Counted from the first letter of the stretch, positions 47,477 to 59,248 are shown. The stretch is 64,000 nt of DNA from Bifidobacterium imperatoris (GCF_002860405.1 NZ_NMWV01000023.1:62001-126000), one strand, 5' to 3'. Notes: generated by a model not told the origin, from the letters alone. Program-made: numbers and translations.

Positions 47477-48460
47477 GTGCGTGAACTTAATTGGGCTACG
47501 CTAGGATGCGGTGTCATCGCCAACCAACTCGAACAGGCATTGGAGGGCGAAGGTCGAAAACTGTATTCGGTGGCGAACCGAACCCACGATAAGGGTGTTG
47601 CTTTCGCTGAGAAATACGGAATCGGCAAGGTGTACGACACTATTGATGACGTGTTCGACGACCCGAACGTGGATGTCATCTACATTTCCACCCCGCATAA
47701 CACGCATATTGAATTCCTGCGCAAAGCACTTGGCTTGGGCAAGCATGTGCTGTGCGAGAAATCCATCACGTTGAACAGCGAGGAGCTGAACGAGGCCGTT
47801 GCCCTCGCCGCCGCGAATAATGTGGTGCTCGCCGAGGCAATGACGCTGTACCACATGCCGCTGTATAAGAAGCTCAACGAGGTTATTAGCTCAGGCAAGC
47901 TCGGCGACCTGAAGCTGATTCAGCTGAACTTCGGCTCCTATAAGGAGTACGACATGGCGAACCGCTTCTTCAACCGCAATCTTGCCGGTGGCGCCATGCT
48001 GGATATCGGCGTTTACGCGCTTTCCTTCGTGCGCTGGTTCATGAGCTCCACACCGAATCAGATTCTTTCCCAAGTCAAGCTGGCACCCACCGGAGTAGAT
48101 GAGCAGGCCGGCATTCTGCTGACCAATCCGGACGGTCAGATGGCTACGGTCACACTGTCGCTGCACGCCAAGCAACCGAAGCGTGGCACTATGTCGTTCG
48201 ATAAGGGATATGTGGAAATCTACGATTACCCTCGCGGCGAGCGCGCCACCATCACGTATGTAGAGGACGGCCATACCGAGGTAATCGAGGCCGGAGAAAC
48301 CGCTAAGGCACTGGCGTATGAGGTGGCCGATATGGAGGCCGCTATCGCCGGCGACCGCAGCATCATGCATCTTGACTACACGCGTGACGTGATGGACATG
48401 ATGACGCTGATTCGCCGCGCCCAGTGGGGCCTGACCTATCCGGAAGAAGAGCAGGATTAA
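47477..48460 (+). CDS. Gfo/Idh/MocA-family NAD(P)-dependent oxidoreductase
   Basis: The 327-aa protein starts with GTG (AAGGAG 7 bases upstream). It has a Rossmann nucleotide fold LNWATLGCGVIANQLEQALE, VDVIYISTPHNTHIEF and the signature GLGKHVLCEKSITLNSEE with catalytic Lys of EKS. The C-terminal beta-alpha domain includes GGAMLDIGVYALSFVRWF. Substrates of this family are sugars, inositols or related diols; the substrate here cannot be told. It may serve the neighbouring sugar kinase, but this is only context. Confidence 0.9.
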   Translation: MRELNWATLGCGVIANQLEQALEGEGRKLYSVANRTHDKGVAFAEKYGIGKVYDTIDDVFDDPNVDVIYISTPHNTHIEFLRKALGLGKHVLCEKSITLNSEELNEAVALAAANNVVLAEAMTLYHMPLYKKLNEVISSGKLGDLKLIQLNFGSYKEYDMANRFFNRNLAGGAMLDIGVYALSFVRWFMSSTPNQILSQVKLAPTGVDEQAGILLTNPDGQMATVTLSLHAKQPKRGTMSFDKGYVEIYDYPRGERATITYVEDGHTEVIEAGETAKALAYEVADMEAAIAGDRSIMHLDYTRDVMDMMTLIRRAQWGLTYPEEEQD

Positions 48461-48482
48461 CGTTTCCGTTTTCTTATGAAAT

Positions 48483-48531
48483 AGTGGACAGCGCGCTCCT
48501 CATCAAAGAGAAGCGCGCTGTCCACTTTTTT
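48483..48531 (+). terminator. Terminator between oxidoreductase and MFS genes
   Basis: AGTGGACAGCGCGCT (48483-48497) pairs perfectly with AGCGCGCTGTCCACT (48512-48526), followed by TTTTTTATT on the + strand. The convergent MFS gene ends at 48530, so it probably serves both strands. Confidence 0.85.
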
Positions 48532-49996
48532 ATTGCGGCGTCACTTCCGTCAATTCCGGCGGCCGGCGCGTGGAGTAACGGAACATCAGCGAGGCAAGCA
48601 GTACGCCAACGATGGCCATAGCACCAATCACCCACATACTTTGTGAGAATGCGTGCACATAAGCATTGGCTGCGTTATCTCCAGCAGCACTTCGCGCCGC
48701 CGCAAATTCAGTAATCAATGTACTGGCCACAGCAGTACCGATTGCGCCGGCCATCTGCTGCACAGTGTTCATTACTGCCGAACCATCAGCATTCAATTGG
48801 CGCGGCAGCTGATTCAATGCGTGCGTCTGATCAGGCACCAGCACAAAGCCGGAGAATGCCATGAATACTGCGTACGCTACAGCGATCAGCCATATATTGC
48901 CGGTCGCGATGATAAATACCGCATCCATTACCGTGACCACAATAAAACCAATCACAATAAACTTTGGCGGAAAATGATTCTTCAGTGAATTGCCAATCAG
49001 CGGCGCTGAAATCGCACCGACCACAGCGCCCGGCAATAAAGTCAAAGCTGCCGCCAAACTGCTCATTGCAAATCCGCGTTGCAGCAGAATAGGCAGCAGG
49101 AAGTTCAAGCCCAATACTCCACCGGAAGCCATCAGCAGAATGAGCATGCCAAGCGAGAATCCTGAATAGGTGAATACGCGAACTTCCACGAGCGGCTTGC
49201 TCATCTTAAGCTGCACAATCACAAATACTGCGAGCACAGCTACGCTCACAGCAAGCACCAGCCAGAATCGCCAATCGCCATTCCAGCTGGCGAAGAAGCT
49301 TACTGCCACAATCAATGCGGACAATCCAACAGCAGCCAAAAGCAGTGACGGCACGCTGATGCTTGCCTGTTCTTTATCGCCAGGATGGCGGATTTCCGGC
49401 ACTGTAGCCATGCCAAGTAGGAACGAGACAACCAAGAATGGCAGCATCGTATAGAAAATCCAATGCCAATTGGCGTATTCCATAACAATGCCGCCAAACA
49501 CCGGGCCAATGGCAGGAGCGGCACAGGTTACGAGACTCACAATGCCGAGCATGGCTCCTCGCTGCTCAAGCGGCGCTTTCTCGAGAATAATGTTGGTGAT
49601 CAGTGGCAGCGAAATACCTGTGCCCAATGCCATCACCAATCGTGCGGCGAGCAGCATCGGGAAGTTTACGGCAAATGCACCGAGCACTGTGCCGGCAGTG
49701 AAAATCGCCACTGCGGCGACAAACAGCGCTCTCGTGGCAAAGCGGCGAACCATGAATGGAGAGGCTGGAATCGCAACGGACAGCAATAGCAAATAACCAG
49801 TGGTCAGCCATTGCACTACGGAGGCATCGATTGCAAACTCCTGCATCAACGTGGAGTATGCAATGTTCAGCGATGTTTCCGAAAGAATCCCCAAAAACGT
49901 GAGTATCGCCAAGGAAACCACTGCGATAACCAGCTTTGACTGCACTGGCTGCTTACCACCATCAGGCAACTGTTCGGACGCACTGCGTTCGTTCAT
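48530..49996 (-). CDS. MFS multidrug exporter (DHA2, 14 helices), paralogue
   Basis: The 488-aa protein is closely similar to the one at 44214-45677 from VIAVVSLAILTFLGILSETS through FSGFVLVPDQTHALNQLP. It has 14 hydrophobic segments. Its DNA is visibly richer in A and T at third codon positions than its paralogue, hinting at a separate history. It lies on the other side of the glucokinase/oxidoreductase genes. Substrate unknown. Confidence 0.9.
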   Translation of the reverse strand: MNERSASEQLPDGGKQPVQSKLVIAVVSLAILTFLGILSETSLNIAYSTLMQEFAIDASVVQWLTTGYLLLLSVAIPASPFMVRRFATRALFVAAVAIFTAGTVLGAFAVNFPMLLAARLVMALGTGISLPLITNIILEKAPLEQRGAMLGIVSLVTCAAPAIGPVFGGIVMEYANWHWIFYTMLPFLVVSFLLGMATVPEIRHPGDKEQASISVPSLLLAAVGLSALIVAVSFFASWNGDWRFWLVLAVSVAVLAVFVIVQLKMSKPLVEVRVFTYSGFSLGMLILLMASGGVLGLNFLLPILLQRGFAMSSLAAALTLLPGAVVGAISAPLIGNSLKNHFPPKFIVIGFIVVTVMDAVFIIATGNIWLIAVAYAVFMAFSGFVLVPDQTHALNQLPRQLNADGSAVMNTVQQMAGAIGTAVASTLITEFAAARSAAGDNAANAYVHAFSQSMWVIGAMAIVGVLLASLMFRYSTRRPPELTEVTPQ

Positions 49997-50305
49997 TGGA
50001 CTCCGTTCGCCTTAGATTGTTGTATATCAAACAATTGGATATCCTATCGCCAAATGTTTCGCGAAACTACATGCATCGCCGCGCGCCGCAGCATTCCAGC
50101 CCTTCCGATAGCATGGTGGGCGGTAGTTTGACGGGGATTCGATCGTAATGTGGACAGGCAGAGCACCGCTTGGGCCAGTACGCCGAAATCTCACGGAAGC
50201 ATCACGAGTTATGCTGCAACGCACCGGATGCCCGTGCTCCGATCAGACAACACGACAAGACTAGAAACGGCGAAATTCCAACCTTTCTAAGGAGCAACTG
50301 CACCA
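49997..50305. other. 309-base gap upstream of ettA
   Basis: No convincing gene is present. It holds the divergent promoters of the MFS gene and ettA. AAGGAG at 50290-50295 is the ettA ribosome binding site. Confidence 0.5.
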
Positions 50306-51985
50306 ATGGCAGAATTCGTATTCCAGATGATCAAGGCACGCAAGGCATTCGGCGACCGCGTGATTCTTGATGACGTGACCCTGAGCTTCCTGCCGGGCGC
50401 GAAGATCGGCGTGGTGGGCCCCAACGGTATGGGTAAGTCCACCCTGCTCAAGATCATGGCCGGCCTGGAGACCGTGAGCAACGGTGAAGCCACGCTGACT
50501 CCGGGCTTTACCGTGGGCATCCTGCAGCAGGAGCCGCCGCTGGACGATACCAAGACCGTGGGCGAGAACATCAAGATGGCATTCGGCCCGATTGCGGAGA
50601 AGGTCGCTCGCTTCAACGAAATCGGCGAAGAGATGGCCAACCCGGATGCTGACTTCGACTCCCTGATGGAGGAGATGGGTAAGCTCCAGACCGAGATTGA
50701 TGCCGCCAACGGTTGGGATCTCGATTCCCAGCTCGAGCAGGCTATGGATGCTCTGCAGTGCCCGGACCCGGACACTCCGGTGAACGTGTGCTCCGGTGGT
50801 GAACGCCGCCGTGTGGCACTGTGCAAGCTGCTGCTCGAAGCCCCCGATCTGCTGCTCCTCGACGAGCCCACCAACCACTTGGATGCTGAGTCCATCCTGT
50901 GGCTGGAACAGTTCCTGCACCAGTACAAGGGTGCCGTCATCGCCGTCACCCACGATCGTTACTTCATGGACAACGTGGCCGAGTGGATCTGCGAGGTCGA
51001 CCGCGGCCACCTGTACCCGTACAAGGGCAATTACTCCACCTACCTGGAGACCAAGGCCAAGCGTATGGAAATCCAGGGTGCCAAGGACGCCAAGCTGGCC
51101 AAGCGCCTCAAGGACGAACTCGACTGGGTGCGTTCCTCCCCCAAGGCCCGTCAGGCCAAGAACAAGGCTCGTCTGGAGCGTTACGACCAGATGGAGCAGG
51201 AGGCACGTAACAACAAGAAGCTGGACTTCTCCGAGATTCAGATCCCGGCTGGTCCGCGTCTGGGCTCCCTGGTGCTGGAAGCCAACCACATTCACAAGGC
51301 CTTCGGCGACCGTGTGCTGATCGACGACCTCTCCTTCACCCTGCCGCGTAACGGCATCGTGGGCGTAATCGGCCCGAACGGTGTGGGTAAGTCCACCCTA
51401 TTCAAGACCATCGTGGGCCTCGAGCCACTCACCAGCGGCGAACTGAAGATCGGCGATACCGTCAAGATCAGCTACGTCGATCAGAACCGTGAGGGTCTCG
51501 ACCCGAACAAGAACCTGTGGGAAGCCGTCTCCGGTGGCCTCGACTTCATCGAAGTGGCTGGCGTTGAAGTGCCGACCCGTGCCTACGTGGCCAGCTTCGG
51601 CTTCAAGGGTTCCGACCAGCAGAAGCTCACCGGCGTGCTCTCCGGTGGTGAACGCAACCGTCTGAACCTGGCCCTGACCCTGAAGCAGGGCGGCAACCTG
51701 CTGCTCCTCGACGAGCCCACCAACGATTTGGATGTGGAGACTCTGGAAAGCCTCGAAAACGCACTGCTCGGCTTCCCGGGCTGCGCCGTGGTAATCTCCC
51801 ACGATCGTTGGTTCCTCGACCGCGTGGCTACCCACATCCTCGCCTGGGAAGGCGACGACGAGAACCCGGCCAAGTGGTACTGGTTCGAGGGTAACTTCCA
51901 GGCCTATCAGGAGAACCGTGTGGCTCGCCTCGGCGAGGATGCGGCCCGCCCGCACCGCCTGCACAAGAAGCTCGTGCGCGGCTAA
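50306..51985 (+). CDS. ettA: Energy-dependent translational throttle protein (ABC-F)
   Basis: EttA binds the ribosomal E site and couples the first steps of elongation to energy state. The 559-aa protein has two ABC cassettes: Walker A GPNGMGKSTLL and GPNGVGKSTLF; signatures CSGGERRRVALCKLL and LSGGERNRLNLALTL; Walker B LLLLDEPTNHLD and LLLLDEPTNDLD. Between them lie the arm and the PtIM linker (KAKRMEIQGAKDAKLAKRLK). There are no membrane segments. Codon use is strongly biased, as in highly expressed genes. Confidence 0.96.
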   Translation: MAEFVFQMIKARKAFGDRVILDDVTLSFLPGAKIGVVGPNGMGKSTLLKIMAGLETVSNGEATLTPGFTVGILQQEPPLDDTKTVGENIKMAFGPIAEKVARFNEIGEEMANPDADFDSLMEEMGKLQTEIDAANGWDLDSQLEQAMDALQCPDPDTPVNVCSGGERRRVALCKLLLEAPDLLLLDEPTNHLDAESILWLEQFLHQYKGAVIAVTHDRYFMDNVAEWICEVDRGHLYPYKGNYSTYLETKAKRMEIQGAKDAKLAKRLKDELDWVRSSPKARQAKNKARLERYDQMEQEARNNKKLDFSEIQIPAGPRLGSLVLEANHIHKAFGDRVLIDDLSFTLPRNGIVGVIGPNGVGKSTLFKTIVGLEPLTSGELKIGDTVKISYVDQNREGLDPNKNLWEAVSGGLDFIEVAGVEVPTRAYVASFGFKGSDQQKLTGVLSGGERNRLNLALTLKQGGNLLLLDEPTNDLDVETLESLENALLGFPGCAVVISHDRWFLDRVATHILAWEGDDENPAKWYWFEGNFQAYQENRVARLGEDAARPHRLHKKLVRG

Positions 51986-52006
51986 TCAGCTCGATAAGCG
52001 ATAGAA

Positions 52007-52041
52007 GGCCGTCACCATATATGATATGGTGGCGGCTTTTT
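52007..52041 (+). terminator. Terminator of ettA
   Basis: GGCCGTCACCATAT (52007-52020) pairs with ATATGGTGGCGGCT (52024-52037) with one wobble and is followed by TTTTT. It lies 22 bases after the ettA stop. Confidence 0.85.
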
Positions 52042-52219
52042 GTTATACGAAAAGGACTACAGTCCACATTTATATCCGAATGATGGACCATGCCCATCCC
52101 TAACCGGTAATTAACCTTCCTCACAGGCTCGTTACATCCTGCTGCCGCATCTCTTAACCGCACATGCGTAAACTGCCAAACAGCACGAGAGATAGACCAC
52201 AACATGAATCGAGGAAGTC

Positions 52220-53125
52220 ATGACTCAAGCCACCACCGTCACCCCACTGGATCATCTGGTGAAGGTGCTGCGGTTGGGCGAACCTTCCGCCTACCGCAAT
52301 CACACGTATATCAACGGCGAAAGCATGTTCTTCCCCACCGGCCGAGTCTACGGCGGTCAGGTTATTGCTCAATCGGTCATCGCAGCCTCCAAAACCGTGC
52401 CCACATCTCGCCTTCCGCATTCCATCCACGGTTATTTCATCGCGGCCGGTGATATTCGCCAAGACCTGCTTTTCGATGTGGAAAACTTGCGCGACGGCCG
52501 CTCCTTCTCCGCACGTCGCGTGAATGTAACGCAGGCTGAGGGATCGATTCTCACCGCCATCGCATCCTTCCAGGAAACCGGGCAGGAAGGTGTGGAATTC
52601 GCAGACCCCATGCCAGACAATCTTCCCGACCCCGAAACACTCACGTCCGCGAAGAAACTCATGGAACCGTTTGCCGAGAAGTCACCATTTGCTAATTATT
52701 ATGCGGAAAAATCACCATTTGATATTCGCCATATCACTCCAACGGTGATGTTGAAAGCTGATAAGAAGTCCGCCGAGCATGATTCCGGCAAGCAAATGGT
52801 GTGGATGCGCGCTGATGGTCACGCCGATGTGCCGCAGGTGATGCATCGCGCACTGCTTGCTCTCGGCTGCGATCAACTCATGATGGAGCCGGTATTGCGC
52901 CGCGCCGGACTGTCGATTTCCACGCCAGGTATCTCCTATGCCTCCATCGATCACTCGATGTGGTGGTATCGCGACATCGATATTAACGAGTGGCATTTGT
53001 ATGTGCAGGATACGCCAATCGCCGCGCACGGCCGCGGACTGGGCAACGCCAAAGTGTATTCACAAAATGGCGAGTTGGTAGCTGTGATTGCTCAGGAAGC
53101 TATGGTTCGCATACCGCAAGAGTGA
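52220..53125 (+). CDS. tesB: Acyl-CoA thioesterase II
   Basis: It hydrolyses acyl-CoA to free fatty acid and CoA. The 301-aa double hot-dog protein has RVYGGQVIAQSVIAASKTVP, HSIHGYFIAAGDIRQDLLFD, NLRDGRSFSARRVNVTQ and, in the second half, GISYASIDHSMWWYRDI with WHLYVQDTPIAAHGRGLGNA. The GGQ-type substrate-cavity motif and the Asp of S-x-D-H are present. GAGGAAG precedes the ATG closely. No operon partner; it converges on the folate block. Confidence 0.92.
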   Translation: MTQATTVTPLDHLVKVLRLGEPSAYRNHTYINGESMFFPTGRVYGGQVIAQSVIAASKTVPTSRLPHSIHGYFIAAGDIRQDLLFDVENLRDGRSFSARRVNVTQAEGSILTAIASFQETGQEGVEFADPMPDNLPDPETLTSAKKLMEPFAEKSPFANYYAEKSPFDIRHITPTVMLKADKKSAEHDSGKQMVWMRADGHADVPQVMHRALLALGCDQLMMEPVLRRAGLSISTPGISYASIDHSMWWYRDIDINEWHLYVQDTPIAAHGRGLGNAKVYSQNGELVAVIAQEAMVRIPQE

Positions 53126-53184
53126 GTAGATAAATCTCAGCCCGCCTTTTCCGTAGCTTCTATAGAACCACTATTCCGCTCACA

Positions 53185-53721
53185 TCACTGATTACGGTAC
53201 GCTGTGGAAACTCCCTGCTTACGCTTGGCCTCGGCAATCTTAGGATTCTCAGGGCCTTCGTTCGGAGGCAATTGGCATAACCATTCGCCAATGATGCCGA
53301 CGATCATGTCTGCGATGCAAATAATGGCAGTCACCGCACATTGAATGATTGCATCATGGTAGAACGGTGCTTCAAAATGGCTTATGCTCATCAGGATCTG
53401 CCCCACATACCATCCGGCAAGTGTGCCCCCCGCCAAACCCAATGCCTTAGCCAATACCAATGTGTTGACCGCAACAGTCGGATTGATAAAGCTATGAGGA
53501 CGCTTCTTCGGGTCGGTATTCGCATATTTGTGCACTTGCAGCGCAAGCACCAGTACGATTACGCCCAATACGGCAAGTAAGCCTGCAACCACCCAGGGAG
53601 TGCCGATCAGCGACAATCCCGTCTGCTCTCCATATGAGGCAAGCCCCATGCCGGCTAACACACCTAATACGGCACCAATCACATACTGCCACCACGGTGT
53701 TCGACGTACTTTCACGCCCAC
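53185..53721 (-). CDS. DUF3180-type membrane protein
   Basis: The 178-aa protein has four hydrophobic segments (about 12-32, 40-62, 86-112, 124-146) and starts MGVKVRRTPWWQYVIGAVLG. A membrane protein of this size downstream of folB-folK is usual in Actinobacteria and annotated as DUF3180. Function unknown; location suggests a link with folate or cell-wall genes only by context. Confidence 0.75.
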   Translation of the reverse strand: MGVKVRRTPWWQYVIGAVLGVLAGMGLASYGEQTGLSLIGTPWVVAGLLAVLGVIVLVLALQVHKYANTDPKKRPHSFINPTVAVNTLVLAKALGLAGGTLAGWYVGQILMSISHFEAPFYHDAIIQCAVTAIICIADMIVGIIGEWLCQLPPNEGPENPKIAEAKRKQGVSTAYRNQ

Positions 53722-53770
53722 GCTCCTTGCTTATGCTGCTTATGATTCTTCAACGCTGCCGAGTCGGGCA

Positions 53771-55252
53771 TTACTCGCCCATAATCCAATTATCAGACAG
53801 CATTCCCACTTGGCCTGCGTCCGGCGCCATAGCCAGTAAGAACGATACCGGGTCAGAGCCTAGCTTGGCATCAGGGTCCATATCCATCCACGGTGCCAGC
53901 ACGGAAGCATGCTCCCGAGCAGATGGCCACGGCACACGGCAGTCAGGCGTATTCGATGTAACACCATCCATATCCACCAGATCGATGTCAACAAGACCCT
54001 CATGAGCCGCTTCTATGCCGCCGAGCACGGCAATCAAATCAGCAGCCGGCAGCTTGGTCTCAACTTGGATAACCGCGCTCAACGCATCCGGACCATCAAA
54101 ATGGCTGACATGGTAGAGCGGTGAAATGCCCTGTACTTGATTGCCAGGCACGCTGTCAATGGAAACAATGGCTTCGCGGAACAACTGTTCTGCTTCACGG
54201 GACGTGGAATCCAAGGAGATTACTGCTTTACGAGACACCGGTACAGCATCATGATCTGCCTGCGGATGCTGCGCACTGTCTGAACCGCCAGCATGCCCTG
54301 CAAGCATCCAATCCTCACTATCCAACTGCACGGCATCACGGTCGGCTGCCGCTGCCAGCAAATCGGAAACCAACCCGCCATGAGCACCTGTAAGCCGAGC
54401 CGTGGGATTCAATGCCAGCCAAGGTACCAGCACGAACGCTCGCTGCCAAGCGCGAGGATGCGGCAACGACAAATCCGGATCGGCGCTAGTGATGCCATCG
54501 AAGTCGATAATGTCAAGATCCAATGGGCGGGAATCCCAGTGATTCTCGCGATTGCGGCCATGCACACGTTCAATGTTCTGCAATGCATCCAATAATTCAT
54601 GGCTGCTCATCGTGGTTTCAAGCTCCACCACTGCATTCAGGAAATCCGGGGTATCGTCCGCCATACCCCATGCGGCCGTACGGTACAGCGGCGAGATACC
54701 GCCAACCTGAGTGCCCGGCAGGCCATCCATCTCACGGACCGCTGCGCGCAAAGTCGATTCAACATCGCCAATATTGCCGCCCATAGCCACTACTGCATGG
54801 TGCACAGCCGGTTGTCCAGCGGACGATACGGGTGATTGTGTGGTACTGGAAACGGCCGACTGCAGCATATGCTCTGGAACCACAGCACCTTGCGCATTAC
54901 GTACGCGGGTAATGGACACCGCCACATCGACAAACGGTACAGTGATTGGCGCATGTGGCTTGTGAATGGTGAGATCAACCTTCACAATCGGCTTGATTGC
55001 AAGGATACGTTCGGCTATTCGCTGGGCAAGTTTTTCAATCAGGTCGACATGCTCGCCTTCGATAACCGCTACGATATCCTTGGCTACACGCCCGTAATCG
55101 ACGGTATCGTTCAGCGCATCGGATTGCCCGGCCACAAACAGGTCAAGGTACAGTGTGGCATCCACAATGAATGGCTGTGCACGCTGATGTTCGAAGTCAA
55201 GTACGCCGTGGGTACCGTTGGCGCTCACGCCAGTGAGTGTAATTGTGTCCAT
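53771..55252 (-). CDS. folBK: Dihydroneopterin aldolase-HPPK fusion with extra degenerate HPPK-like domain
   Basis: Two folate steps are fused. Residues 1-120 are FolB (ITLTGVSANGTHGVLDFEHQ, DTVDYGRVAKDIVAVIEGEH). Residues 148-300 are FolK: HAVVAMGGNIGDVESTLRAA, ISPLYRTAAWGMADDTPDFL, RNRENHWDSRPLDLDIIDFD, LPHPRAWQRAFVLVPWLALN. Residues about 335-480 repeat the FolK order (ISPLYHVSHFDGPDALSAVI, DIDLVDMDG, VPWPSAREHASVLAPWMDMD) but lack the GGNIGD start and the RPLDLDI acidic motif in full, so this copy is probably inactive. The unit follows folP by a short gap. Length 493 aa. Confidence 0.9.
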   Translation of the reverse strand: MDTITLTGVSANGTHGVLDFEHQRAQPFIVDATLYLDLFVAGQSDALNDTVDYGRVAKDIVAVIEGEHVDLIEKLAQRIAERILAIKPIVKVDLTIHKPHAPITVPFVDVAVSITRVRNAQGAVVPEHMLQSAVSSTTQSPVSSAGQPAVHHAVVAMGGNIGDVESTLRAAVREMDGLPGTQVGGISPLYRTAAWGMADDTPDFLNAVVELETTMSSHELLDALQNIERVHGRNRENHWDSRPLDLDIIDFDGITSADPDLSLPHPRAWQRAFVLVPWLALNPTARLTGAHGGLVSDLLAAAADRDAVQLDSEDWMLAGHAGGSDSAQHPQADHDAVPVSRKAVISLDSTSREAEQLFREAIVSIDSVPGNQVQGISPLYHVSHFDGPDALSAVIQVETKLPAADLIAVLGGIEAAHEGLVDIDLVDMDGVTSNTPDCRVPWPSAREHASVLAPWMDMDPDAKLGSDPVSFLLAMAPDAGQVGMLSDNWIMGE

Positions 55253-55326
55253 AGTTCACGCTCCCATCCCTTGGTGATTTGACTGGCTGTATGATTACGG
55301 TGACTGTCGTCCCCGTAAAGGATGAC

Positions 55327-55373
55327 TCCCCTCAGCCGGCTTCGCCGCCAGCTCCCCTCAGAGAGGGGAGCCA
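55327..55373. repeat. REP-like palindromic repeat
   Basis: CCCCTCAGCCGGCTTCGCCG followed by CCAGCTCCCCTCAGAGAGGG forms two hairpins (GGCTTCGCC and CCCCTCAGAGAGGGG types). Related sequences lie at 56294-56340 and, shorter, at 56367-56392 and 56429-56455. Non-coding. Confidence 0.7.
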
Positions 55374-55390
55374 GTACCGTAACCAATAAT

Positions 55391-56263
55391 CTATTGCTCG
55401 CTGTACTTTCGCCAAGTGTTACCGGCGATGACGGCGGCGCGGCTCTTGGCCACATCGTGTACGCGCACGGCCCATGCACCATGTTCGGCACTCAGGGCAG
55501 ACAGTGCAGCAGTCACGTCATCGCGCTGGGCCATTGTCGGTTCATCGATGCCATTTTCAGCAAGCATGGCGGAGATGAAGCGTTTGCGGGACTGTCCGAT
55601 AAGTACCGGGTATCCAGTGGCTCGGAAGGTTTCAAGACCGGCGAGCAGCGGCAGATTATGTTCGATGCCCGGCTTGGAGAAGCCTAGACCCGGGTCGATG
55701 ATGATGCGTTCGGGCTTCACGCCGGCAGCCAGTACGTCATCGACCTGATGCATCAGTTCATCGTGCACGTCGGTCAGCACGCCATGCTCATAGACTGACG
55801 TATCCTGATCAGGATTGGCTCCCTTGGAGCCGGCCAGCCAGCCGCGCCAATGCTGCACAATGTACAGGCAATCGTGATCGGCCACCACATGCGGTAGCTC
55901 ACGATCCAAAGTGCCACCGGACACATCGTTGATGATTTGCGCGCCACCTTCCAATGCCGCGCAGGCCACCGAAGCGCGCGTGGTATCGATGGAAAGCACT
56001 GCTCCGGCCGGGATCAGCGTATTCACCGCACCGGTGATGCGCTTGAGCTCGTCTTCTTCGGAAACGCGTTTCGCGCCAGGGCGCGTGGATTCGGCACCGA
56101 TATCGATGATGTCAGCGCCGGCTGCCATCATGTCTCGACCATGTTGTGCTGCCTTGGCTGGGTCGAGCCATAGACCACCGTCCGAGAAGGAATCCTCAGT
56201 GATGTTGAGCACGCCCATCACCAGCGTGTGTGATACGTCATGCAATGCTTGTAAATTGGTCAT
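55391..56263 (-). CDS. folP: Dihydropteroate synthase
   Basis: It joins p-aminobenzoate to the pterin diphosphate. The start at 56263 (MTNLQALHDVSHTLVMGVLN) has AAGGGG upstream; the open frame continues above but lacks such a site. The 290-aa TIM barrel shows MGVLNITEDSFSDGG, ADIIDIGAESTRPGA, INDVSGG, PERIIIDPGLGFSKPGIEHN and PVLIGQSRKRFISAML with the catalytic Lys and Arg. Part of folE-folP-folBK order; target of sulfonamides as a family property. Confidence 0.95.
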   Translation of the reverse strand: MTNLQALHDVSHTLVMGVLNITEDSFSDGGLWLDPAKAAQHGRDMMAAGADIIDIGAESTRPGAKRVSEEDELKRITGAVNTLIPAGAVLSIDTTRASVACAALEGGAQIINDVSGGTLDRELPHVVADHDCLYIVQHWRGWLAGSKGANPDQDTSVYEHGVLTDVHDELMHQVDDVLAAGVKPERIIIDPGLGFSKPGIEHNLPLLAGLETFRATGYPVLIGQSRKRFISAMLAENGIDEPTMAQRDDVTAALSALSAEHGAWAVRVHDVAKSRAAVIAGNTWRKYSEQ

Positions 56264-56293
56264 TGTTATTCCCCTTCTATTGATATTTGGTCT

Positions 56294-56455
56294 CTCCCCC
56301 ACCCGGCTTCGCCGGGAGCCCCCTCGTCAGAGGGGGCCGAGTGAGGCGATCACTCCGGCAACGCCAGAAGCCTCCTCATTAGAGGGGCCGACGCCCGCTT
56401 TCTCCGCAACGAATCTCAGTGAGACAATCACCCGCCCCTCGTCAGGGGGCCAAAG
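56294..56455. repeat. REP-like repeats between folE and folP
   Basis: The stretch holds one full copy (CCCCCACCCGGCTTCGCCGG plus the CCCCCTCGTCAGAGGGGGCC hairpin) and two shorter copies (CTCCTCATTAGAGGGG, CCCCTCGTCAGGGGG). They resemble the repeat at 55327-55373. No gene is present in 56264-56460. Confidence 0.65.
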
Positions 56456-56460
56456 AATGG

Positions 56461-57042
56461 CTACTTGTCCAAAATGAGGCTCATGGCTTCGGCTCGAGTG
56501 GCGGGATTGCGCAGCAAGCCACGCACCGCGGAGGTCACTGTACGAGCCGAAGACTTCTTGATGCCACGCATCGACATGCACAGGTGCTCGCATTCGGTCA
56601 CCACAATCACACCTCGTGCACCGGCATAATCCACCAGAGCATCGGCAATCTGCTGGGTCAAACGTTCCTGCACTTGCGGGCGGCGAGCATAGACTTCCAC
56701 CAGTCGGGCCAGCTTGCTTAAGCCCATAACACCGTCCTTGGCTGGAATGTAGCCCACATGAGCCACACCGTGGAAAGGCAGCAAGTGGTGCTCGCACACC
56801 GAATACAGTTCAATGTCCTTGACCAGCACCAGCTCGTCGGTATCCACATCAAAATGCTTCTCCAGCACATCGGCCGGAGACGCATGAAGGCCGGCGAACA
56901 ATTCGCGGCCAGCTCGTGCAATGCGATCCGGAGTCTCCACTAGACCCTCGCGGTCCGGATCCTCGCCAATCGACTTCAGGAACAGGCGAACAGCCTCGCG
57001 CACGCCTTCTTCGTCGTAGGTGCCTACTTTCTCCTCAGTCAT
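56461..57042 (-). CDS. folE: GTP cyclohydrolase I
   Basis: First step of folate synthesis: GTP to dihydroneopterin triphosphate. The 193-aa protein has the zinc ligands in [20 protein letters not shown] and [13 protein letters not shown], plus [20 protein letters not shown] and [10 protein letters not shown]. The start [13 protein letters not shown] follows GGAGAGCAG. Leftward gene order ftsH-folE-folP-folBK is common in actinobacteria. Confidence 0.97.
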   Translation of the reverse strand: MTEEKVGTYDEEGVREAVRLFLKSIGEDPDREGLVETPDRIARAGRELFAGLHASPADVLEKHFDVDTDELVLVKDIELYSVCEHHLLPFHGVAHVGYIPAKDGVMGLSKLARLVEVYARRPQVQERLTQQIADALVDYAGARGVIVVTECEHLCMSMRGIKKSSARTVTSAVRGLLRNPATRAEAMSLILDK

Positions 57043-57145
57043 CTGCTCTCCTCACATGTCTCCAAGTACCAGTTAATTGAGCAAGCCCGTGGTCTGACCA
57101 TGCCGCAAAGCACAGTCAGACCACGGGCTTCTTTCGCACTAGTGA

Positions 57146-59244
<2,099 letters not shown>

Positions 59245-59248
<4 letters not shown>

